Shown here: positions 57,017 through 64,000 of the stretch, one piece after another
How the letters are laid out: the number at the start of each line of letters is the position of its first letter
Numbering within the stretch: position 1 is the stretch's first letter
NCBI GenBank assembly: GCA_029255685.2
Contig: CM055319.2
Coordinates: 25,887,568 to 25,951,567, forward strand
DNA length: 64,000 bases
From: Silene conica
Taxonomy: Eukaryota; Streptophyta; Magnoliopsida; Caryophyllales; Caryophyllaceae
Reading direction: 5' to 3'
The notes under the pieces: model-generated
What the model saw: only the letters and a program-made list of their open reading frames with translations
What the model was told of the DNA's origin: nothing
The model's database searches: none
Program-made: the position numbers and the translations under genes

Positions 57017-58082
57017 TTGTGAAAGGAGAACTTTTACACTTTAAAAGATTACCACTCAAAACGATTTTTCACTCTAAGAGGCAAATCAACAAACACTTGG
57101 TATGCAAGGTTGTTAAGAAAGGTTTGGGAAGGTGTTTGTTGATTGCTTCCTAATTCTCACCCAGAAAATATATTTTACCACACAACAAGAGAATCAAACA
57201 ACAAATAAAAACCAAAAATCAATCCTAAAATTGATTTCTAGACTAACTTTGAATGGAAATTATTAAGAGGGTGTAAGAGTGTTATACCTTCCCTAATTAG
57301 CACCAAAGTAGTGAAAGTAGTTGATAAATCCTTGCTAGAACCCGATTGAGCCTTGAATCCGTTGAGATTGAAGGAAAAAAATCTAGGTCTTGGTGAGGCT
57401 TTGATTCTTGGGTTTGATGGTGTGAGTGGTTAGTTTGTTGGTGTAAAAGTTCTAGGAATTGGTGATGGTGATTGATTATTGAAAACTTGAGTTAGGGTGA
57501 AGATGTTGGTGGAGGTTTTGAAAGAGGATTGAGGTTTTGGAAAAAAAAAATCTGAAAATTTAGATAATGGGGATAGGTTGGGGACACGAGATAAGAAGAG
57601 AAAAACTTCAAAAACCCGACGCAACCGCAGGCTGCGTAAAATACCGCAGGCCTGCGTCCAGTACCGCAGGCTGCGTAAAATCACGCAGGCTGCGGTTTTC
57701 ACTGATTTTTGATGGTTTTTCTTCTTCGCAAGACCCCCTGCACCGCAGGCTGCGTTGTAGCTGGCAGCCTGCGCCCCTGGCTGTTCTTTGAAATTTTCAA
57801 TTCTATCCCATGGCCAAGACTCCCACTCCAAAACACGGGCTCACTTCCTTTGCCTCCTTGACATCAACATCCGTCACACTCCTCTGCACACCTCTCACAA
57901 GTCTAAAACATCTTAAAACACGTATTAGTAACTTCAAGTTGTTTGTTAAAGAAACGACACCACAAAACAAAATGCTTAAAACGGGGAAATGCATGAAAGT
58001 AAAGCTTGAAAAAAAAGGGATAGAATATGTACAAACTTTTGCCGTTATTTATTGTCGATGGCTCGACCACCTCTTTGCCTTC
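57017..58082 (-). other. Athila spacer between pol and ORF-1-like gene
   Basis: Non-coding, about 1.07 kb. It contains GCAGGCTGCG cluster 2 (57624-57772) and AT-rich sequence upstream of the ORF-1-like start. A frame at 57430-57831 simply translates the cluster. Confidence 0.5.
57624..57772. repeat. GCAGGCTGCG cluster 2 (pol/ORF-1 spacer)
   Basis: About six copies of cgcaggctgcg or variants (accgcaggcctgcg, cacgcaggctgcgg, ggcagcctgcgc) at about 20-40 bp spacing, in a region with no coding role. Confidence 0.9.
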
Positions 58083-61000
58083 TCATTCTCGATAAACGGG
58101 GTCCTCGAGTTGGATCTCCCCTTCTCCATGCAATTCCATGTTTGTAAGGTAATGTTTCAACCTTTGCCCATTCACTTTAATCACTTTCCCGGTCTTTTGG
58201 TCTTCCACCTCAATGGCTCCATGAGGTAGTACCTTTCGAATTGTGAAAGGCCCATACCACCTAGACCTTAGCTTTCCGGGGAAATTCTTGAAACGGCTTT
58301 GGAAAACTAGCACCTCCTCTCCTTCCTTGAAAACCCGACGAGTGATCATTTGATCATGCCATCTCTTTGTCTTTTCTTTGTAGATTTCGGCATTATCAAA
58401 AGCATCACTTCGTAGTTCCTCCAATTCTTGAATTTGAAGTTTTCGGTGTAGCCCCGACTCATCATAACTTTGGTTGAATGCTTTAATTGCCCAATAAGCT
58501 TTGTGCTCAATCTCCACCGGGAGATGACAACTTTTCCCATAGATGAGCCTATAGGGGGACATGCCGATGGGAGTCTTGTAAGCCGTCCTATAGGCCCACA
58601 AAGCATCATTGAGTCTCTTGCTCCAATCTTTCCGGTCGGGGTTGACCGTCTTCTCCAAAATGCTCTTAATTTCTCGGTTTGACACTTCCGCTTGGCCATT
58701 GGTTTGCGGGTGATAGGCCGTGGAAATCTTATGGATCACTCCATACTTCTTCAAGAGGGAGCCAACTAATTTGTTGCAAAAGTGGGTTCCCCTATCACTT
58801 ATGATGCATCTAGGAAAGCCAAACCGAGAGAAGCTTGTCTTGCACGAAGGAACTCACGGTTTTCCCATCATCATTCCGTGTGGGGATTGCCTCAACCCAT
58901 TTGGAAACATAATCTACGGCAAGTAGAATGTAGAGGTTGCCGCTTGAATTGGTGAACGGCCCCATGAAGTCGATCCCCCATACATCAAATATCTCAAGAA
59001 AAAGCATGGGTTGTTGAGACATTTCTTGTCTTCTTGATATGTTTCCACAACGTTGACAACGATCACAGCTCTTCACAAATGCATTGGTGTCCCGAAACAA
59101 GCTTGGCCAATAGAATCCGCACTCCAACACCTTCCTAGCGGTTCTCTGAGGCCCAAAATGTCCGCCACACGCATATTCGTGGCAATGCTTAAGGATTGAA
59201 GGTACTTCAACATCCGGCACACACCTCCTAATCATTTGGTCTTGACAAATTTTCCATAGATACGGGTCATCCCAAATATAGTAACGAGCATTCTTCTTAA
59301 TCTTGTTCCGTTGACTCGAAGATAGGGTGGTAGGGAACCTCTTGGTCGCAATATAATTCACAAGGTTTGCATACCAAGGCTCAATCACTCGCAACCCATA
59401 AAGCGACTCGTGTGGAAGACTTCCATCGACCACTCCCATCTTCCTTGCCACATCTTCATTTATGTGGAGCCTACTCAAGTGGTCGGCCACCACATTTGCA
59501 CTTCCCTCCTTGTCTTTGATCTCGATATCAAATTCACTCAATAAAAGAACCCATCTCATCAACCTCGCCTTGGTATCCTTCTTATCAACAAGTTGTCTAA
59601 TGGCCTTATGATCGGTGAAAATGACTACCTTTGCCCCCAAAAGATATGATCGGAATTTTTCTATCGCATACACCACCGCCAAGAACTCCTTCTCCGTGGT
59701 GGTGTAGTTCCTTTGAGCATCATTCAAAAGTGATGAGGCATATTGGATCACATGTGCCACCTTTCCGTCTCGTTGGCCTAGAATCGCGCCAAGAGCGTAA
59801 TCGCTAGCGTCCGTCATAATCTCAAAGGGAAGGTCCCATCGTGGAGATTGGATAATAGGTGCCGTCACCAACCTCTCCTTCAAGGTGTCAAAGGCCAACC
59901 TACAAACATCATTAAACACAAACTCCACATCCTTGTGCAAGAGCTTGCACAAGGGGTAAGCGATTTTCGAAAAATCTTTTATAAACCTCCGGTAAAAACC
60001 CGCATGTCCCAAAAACGACCTCACGTCTCGAGTATTAGTGGGATATGGCAAGGTTTTTATTACTTCCACCTTTGCCACATCCACCTCAATCCCTCTTTTA
60101 GACACTATGTGTCCTAACACGATGCCGCTTTTTACCATAAAGTGACATTTCTCGGAGTTCAACACCAAGTGTGACTCCGTGCATCGTGTTAGGACCATAG
60201 CGAGGTGGTCCACACATGCGTCAAAGTGGTCTCCATGGACGGTGAAATCGTCCATGAAGACCTCTAAGACTCTCTCTACAAGGTCCGAGAATAGACTCAT
60301 CATGCAACGTTGGAAAGTACCCGGAGCATTGCATAACCCGAAGGGCATCCTTCGGTATGCATATGTTCCAAAAGGGCATGTGAACGTTGTTTTGGATTGG
60401 TCCTCCGGCTTAATTGGGATTTGAAAATATCCGGAGTAGCCATCCAAAAAGCAATAGAACTCTCTCCCCCCCAACCTTTCTAGCATTTGATCTAGAAAGG
60501 GCAAGGGGTAGTGGTCTTTGAAGGTCACGGCATTGAGGCGGCGATAATCGATGCAAACTCTCCACCCGGTTTGAATCCGAGTGGGGATTAAGGCTCCTTC
60601 TTTGCCTTCGATTACCGTCACCCCACCCTTTTTAGGTACACATTGAGTAGGGCTTACCCATTGGGAGTCGCTAATAGGATAGATGATTCCCATTTGGAGT
60701 AGTTTGATGATCTCTTCTTTCACAACCTCCATCATTGGAGGGTTCAATCTCCTTTGCGGTTGTCGAACCGGCTTTGCTTCTCCTTCCAAACGAATCCTGT
60801 GCATGCAAATGCTTGGGCTTATCCCTTTAAGATCCGCAATACTCCACCCAAAAGCACCTTTGTACTTTTGCAAAACCTCCACCAATCTCTTCTCTTGGTC
60901 ACCCTCAAGTGTGTTTGAAATTATAAGGGGTAGGGTATTTTTTTCACCAAGAAAAACGTATTTCAAGTGATCGGGAAGTGGTTTGAGATTGGGGGTGGGT

Positions 61001-61467
61001 GGTTTTATAGTAGAGGGTAGTGGTCTTTCAAGGGAAGCCTCTAAGGGAAGGAACTTGGTTTGGAAGGGGTAATGTTCTTGGAAGGAAACTTGTTGGGTTG
61101 AGTGCAGAGTTCCACGCAGGCTGCCCTGGACAACGCAGGCTGCGCCAGAGAAAACCGCAGGCTGCGCTGCTGACCGCAGGGCTGCGTTGGTGACCGCAGG
61201 CTGCGTCACTGGTAGCAGGATGCGGTTTGCACTGCTTTCTTCAGCCGATTCTTCTTCCTTAGTCTCTTCTAAAGGTTCTTCCTTATCCAATGCTTCGACA
61301 GTTTCCTGCACATCATTATACAACAAGAAACGCAACCCTTCTTTCTCCACATCGTTAGTGAGAGTCACTTCAAGAGGGCTCCTATGACAAAGTTTATAAA
61401 CTTGATTTGCTAATGGCTCAATGACATCCAAAAAGTAACAAAAACTCAAATCATCGGCTCTTTTCAT
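58083..61467 (-). pseudogene. Athila pol: reverse transcriptase, RNase H, integrase; one frameshift
   Basis: The start ATG (61467) overlaps the gag stop as ATGA. Domains in order: a linker containing GCAGGCTGCG cluster 3; reverse transcriptase (VCIDYRRLNAVTFKDHYPLP, then the FMDD active site near 60240); RNase H (IMTDASDYALGAILG, then TTTEKEFLAVVYA); an integrase zinc-binding region (GGHFGPQRTARKVL, CDRCQRCG); and integrase core (WGIDFMGPF). Near 58810-58835 the frame is lost at a CT-rich run. The rest, including the [16 protein letters not shown] block and the C-terminal domain, continues in another frame to 58083. So pol as it stands is truncated inside the integrase catalytic core. Confidence 0.9.
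61115..61225. repeat. GCAGGCTGCG cluster 3 (inside pol coding sequence)
   Basis: Six copies (acgcaggctgcc, acgcaggctgcg, ccgcaggctgcg, ccgcagggctgcg, ccgcaggctgcg, agcaggatgcgg), spaced about 18-21 bp. They are translated on the minus strand as Ala/Gln/Pro-rich sequence (QPAVTNAALRSAAQPAVF) between the pol start and the reverse transcriptase. Confidence 0.9.
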
Positions 61468-63917
61468 GGATTCATACACATTGTATTTATAATGTTTCCC
61501 TCAAATTCCATTGTTAAGTTGCCATCATACATATCAAGTTTGGTCTTAGAAGTTCTCATGAAAGGTCTTCCTAACAAAAGGGGTGTAGCCTTGGAATCCG
61601 GCTCCATGTCTAAAACATAGAAATCGGCCGGGAACATGAATTTGTCAACTTCAACTATGACATCCTCAATAAAACCTTTGGGTTTAATTATTGACCGGTC
61701 CGCCAATTGAATGACGACATTTGACTTGGACAAAGGGGGTAACTCTAAAGTCTCATACACGGAGTATGGCATGACATTTATGGAGGACCCCGAGTCTAAC
61801 ATGGCTCTAGCAAAAGATTCACCCTTAATGGAGCACGGTATAGTTAGCATGCCCGAATCATCACACTTTTCGGGAAGGTTCTTTTTAAAAATTGCCGAGA
61901 CATGCCCACTAACCGTGACTCTCTCAATCCCTTTTCTTGGCTTCCGTTTAGGGGTACAAAGTTCTTTTAGGAACTTTGCATACCTAGGAACGGATTTGAT
62001 AATAGTAAAGAGAGGGATGTTGACCTCACATTTCCTAAAAGTCTCATAAAGATCGGAGTCTTTATCAATCCTTTTAGGATTTGTGAGGGCACTTGGGAAT
62101 GGTACCTCCGGTTCAAGTTCCTTTGAGAGAATCTCCAAAGTGTCATTGGACTTCTTCCGGGGTTCTTTGCTTACTTCCTTGGTTGTTGGGGTGTTGTTGT
62201 CCACCTCCTTCTCTTTTCCTTTTGAGGATGTTTCAACTCTTGGAGTGACCTCTAGTTCCTCCTCCTCCACTTCAATTTCTTCAATTACCCAATCCTTTGA
62301 CTTAGCTCTTGTCTTCTTGGGAGGAGTGTCTAGAGTTCTTCCCTTCCTCAAGGTCATGGCACTAGCATTTTGCCGAGGAGAAGGGAGAGTGGTGGAAGGA
62401 ATGAAAGATGAACTCCTTTGTTTGTTCTTTGCCATCTCTTCGGAAATTTGCCCCATTTGGTTCTCAAGATTTGTAAACCTTGCATCATTCATGGTTTTCT
62501 CATTTGCCGACCTCTTGTCGGAATCCGCTTGTCCCTTCAAAAGAGCCTTGAGCATCTCCTTCATTGACATGTCTTCTTCATTAGGCTTTTGTGATGTATT
62601 GCCTTGATTTCCACCATTGGGTGGTCTTTGAAAATTTGTGTTTCTTTGAAAGTTTGTTCCTTGTTGATTTTGTCCTTGATCCCTCAAGTGGTTGAATTGT
62701 CCATTCACAAAACTCTTTGATTTATCTCCTCCCCAACTAAAGTTTGGGTGATCTCGTGAGCCTATGTTGTAAGTGGCTCCACTTGGATCATATTTGTAGT
62801 ATCCACCACCGGAAGGATTCCTTGAGTTGTAGTGTCCTTGCCCCATAGCACTAACATTTTCAACTCCAACATCCTCCACTTGCATGATAGGACAAACCTC
62901 TACCGGGTGAGGACCTTGGCAAAAAGAACATTCAACTTGGCCACCTTGGTTTCCACCATCTCCTTGTGAGCCTACCAACATGTTGGCTACAAGAAGCTTG
63001 AGTTCTTCCACACTTTTCTCAAGTTTTGAATTTGATGAAGAAGAGGCTCCCATGGCGGAAGTATTCTTTGTAGCTTGACGGGACCTCCCATGCATTCTTG
63101 TGCTAGCGGCGAGCCTCTCAATGAGCTCATTAGCCTCCACCACCGAGTAATTTTCCAAGCCTCCACCGGTGGTGGAATTGACCATCCGTTGGTCTTGCTC
63201 GTTTAGACCATCATAAAAATGAACAAGCAAATCATCTCCACTCAAACCATGGTATGGGCATTGAGCTACAAGCTTCTTAAATCTCTCCCGGTACTCATAC
63301 ATGGTCTCCCCACTCCCTTGCTCAATAGATGTTATCGCCTTCTTGGCATGGTTGTGGCGGGAGTCCGGGTAGTATTTCTCTAAGAAGGCCGCCTTCATAT
63401 CCGTCCATGTGTTTATGATGCCCGGAGGTAGATAATAAAGCCAATCTTTCGCACCATCGTGGAGAGAAAAAGGAAAAGCCCGCAACTTAAATTGATCCTC
63501 GGATACTCCGGTGGGAATGGTGCCTTGGCACGTCATGTGAAATTCCGCTAGATGTCGGTTTGGATCGTTTCCCGCTAAGCCATAGAACTTAGGAAGGTTG
63601 TGGATGAAATAACCCTTCAACTCAAAGTTTCCATTGGCTCCCATTGGTGGATAGGTGATGCATGAGGGTTGTTCCTCATAATTCCGGGCACGAAGCTCCC
63701 GAATAGTTCTAGTGTCATCCGCCATTCTTGGGTATTCAACTTCAATTGGGTCAATCTTTATGGTTGAGGGTGAGTTCTCAATGGATGTGTAGCTACTAGG
63801 TGGGCTTGCTTCTTCCTCTTGACGGTTACGATGGTAGAAAGGGTTTGAGAAGAGCCACGAATATGCCGCACTTTCCTCAAATTCAATGTTGGTATCCCCT
63901 TCTTGTGACCTAGGCAT
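61464..63917 (-). CDS. Athila gag-protease polyprotein (817 aa)
   Basis: The ATG at 63917 begins MPRSQEGDTN; an upstream GTG frame extension is not needed. The capsid-like region (about residues 60-250) includes GYFIHNLPKFYGLAGNDPNR and AFPFSLHDGAKDWLYYLPPG, as in Athila gag. A zinc knuckle CSFCQGPHPVEVC is at about residue 330. A low-complexity Glu/Lys/Ser region follows. An aspartic protease lies near the C-terminus (AMLDSGSSINVMPYSVYETL, about residue 710; then LLLGRPFM). The frame is intact and ends in TGA overlapping the pol ATG. Confidence 0.9.
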   Translation of the reverse strand: MPRSQEGDTNIEFEESAAYSWLFSNPFYHRNRQEEEASPPSSYTSIENSPSTIKIDPIEVEYPRMADDTRTIRELRARNYEEQPSCITYPPMGANGNFELKGYFIHNLPKFYGLAGNDPNRHLAEFHMTCQGTIPTGVSEDQFKLRAFPFSLHDGAKDWLYYLPPGIINTWTDMKAAFLEKYYPDSRHNHAKKAITSIEQGSGETMYEYRERFKKLVAQCPYHGLSGDDLLVHFYDGLNEQDQRMVNSTTGGGLENYSVVEANELIERLAASTRMHGRSRQATKNTSAMGASSSSNSKLEKSVEELKLLVANMLVGSQGDGGNQGGQVECSFCQGPHPVEVCPIMQVEDVGVENVSAMGQGHYNSRNPSGGGYYKYDPSGATYNIGSRDHPNFSWGGDKSKSFVNGQFNHLRDQGQNQQGTNFQRNTNFQRPPNGGNQGNTSQKPNEEDMSMKEMLKALLKGQADSDKRSANEKTMNDARFTNLENQMGQISEEMAKNKQRSSSFIPSTTLPSPRQNASAMTLRKGRTLDTPPKKTRAKSKDWVIEEIEVEEEELEVTPRVETSSKGKEKEVDNNTPTTKEVSKEPRKKSNDTLEILSKELEPEVPFPSALTNPKRIDKDSDLYETFRKCEVNIPLFTIIKSVPRYAKFLKELCTPKRKPRKGIERVTVSGHVSAIFKKNLPEKCDDSGMLTIPCSIKGESFARAMLDSGSSINVMPYSVYETLELPPLSKSNVVIQLADRSIIKPKGFIEDVIVEVDKFMFPADFYVLDMEPDSKATPLLLGRPFMRTSKTKLDMYDGNLTMEFEGNIINTMCMNP

Positions 63918-64000
63918 AAGCAAAACACTACACACTAAACAAAACTAATTAGAACTACCACTTACTTACAAAGATATACCAAATTGACTAATAATGGCTA
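63918..64000 (-). other. Athila leader, truncated by window end
   Basis: Only 83 bases upstream of gag are visible. The primer site and 5' LTR lie beyond 64000. Confidence 0.6.

Larger units (their letters stand above)
51289..64000 (-). mobile_element. Athila-type Ty3/gypsy retrotransposon, 5' end outside window
   Basis: Minus-strand order: gag-protease (63917-61464), pol (61467-58083, frameshifted), an ATHILA ORF-1-like gene (from 57016) disrupted by a palindrome, polypurine tract (52738-52729), 3' LTR (52728-51289). The host sequence before the LTR ends gctat (51284-51288), the expected duplication; its partner is outside the window. It is inserted in an LRR-RLK intron, in antisense orientation to the gene. 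The extra ORF downstream of pol and the protein motifs identify the Athila lineage. Confidence 0.92.

Noticed and set aside
62083..62607. Plus-strand Ser/Phe-rich ORF of 174 residues
   Set aside because: Shadow of the Glu/Lys-rich part of gag-protease.

Overview
This is a plant nuclear window, almost certainly a eudicot. Introns are spliced, DNA is AT-rich, and transposable elements of nearly every plant class are stacked inside one another. I cannot name the species from sequence alone. Only two ordinary host genes are visible: an intact single-exon U-box/ARM E3 ubiquitin ligase of the PUB17 type (37697-39847, +), and the ectodomain half of an LRR receptor-like kinase (13 exons, 44918-51002, +). 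Nearly everything else is mobile DNA.

Layout. 1-1870 is the 3' end of a Ty1/copia element, with its LTR at 563-1870. 1871-5323 is the start of a minus-strand Ty3/gypsy element: an LTR at 2762-5323 with an adjacent initiator-Met primer site. 5324-22252 is the 3' portion of a large Helitron. It carries a core-deleted Rep/helicase relic, a nine-exon RPA70-like gene split by a solo LTR with TSD CTTAT, two divergent paralogous genes of an unknown F-box-like family ending in YYDSD (14856-15362, - and 20311-20838, +), and an unknown acidic-tailed two-exon gene (16591-17222, -). Its hairpin/CTAG 3' terminus is split by a copia solo LTR. 23062-28724 is a small hAT element with an 8-bp TSD, containing a 5-kb MULE (23441-28404). 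That MULE encodes a broken FAR1/MULE transposase joined to an OTU-like protease, plus an opposite-strand accessory ORF, and has palindromic ACGTCC arrays near both ends. 31113-32120 (9-bp TSD) and 32222-36900 (10-bp TSD) are two more MULE-like elements; the second is filled with TGCTC-motif arrays and ends about 0.8 kb upstream of PUB17.

Downstream of PUB17 lie a hAT element, a Tourist MITE, and a deleted PIF/Harbinger element whose transposase remnant sits between two (A/G)CTGA arrays. The LRR-RLK gene follows. Its intron 5 holds a Stowaway-like MITE and a solo LTR. Its next visible intron is invaded by an Athila-type Ty3/gypsy element on the minus strand (51289 to beyond 64000). The Athila element has a 1440-bp LTR, gag-protease, a frameshifted pol, an ATHILA ORF-1-like gene disrupted by a near-perfect 3.3-kb palindrome, and three separate clusters of a GCAGGCTGCG motif.

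The most interesting candidates are: the paralogous F-box-like gene pair carried with the Helitron; the motif arrays that three unrelated DNA transposons have each built near their ends; the GCAGGCTGCG clusters in the Athila LTR, intergenic region and pol; and the large palindrome. Exon borders were read by eye from splice signals and frame continuity. Family assignments rest on recognised motifs, not on database searches.
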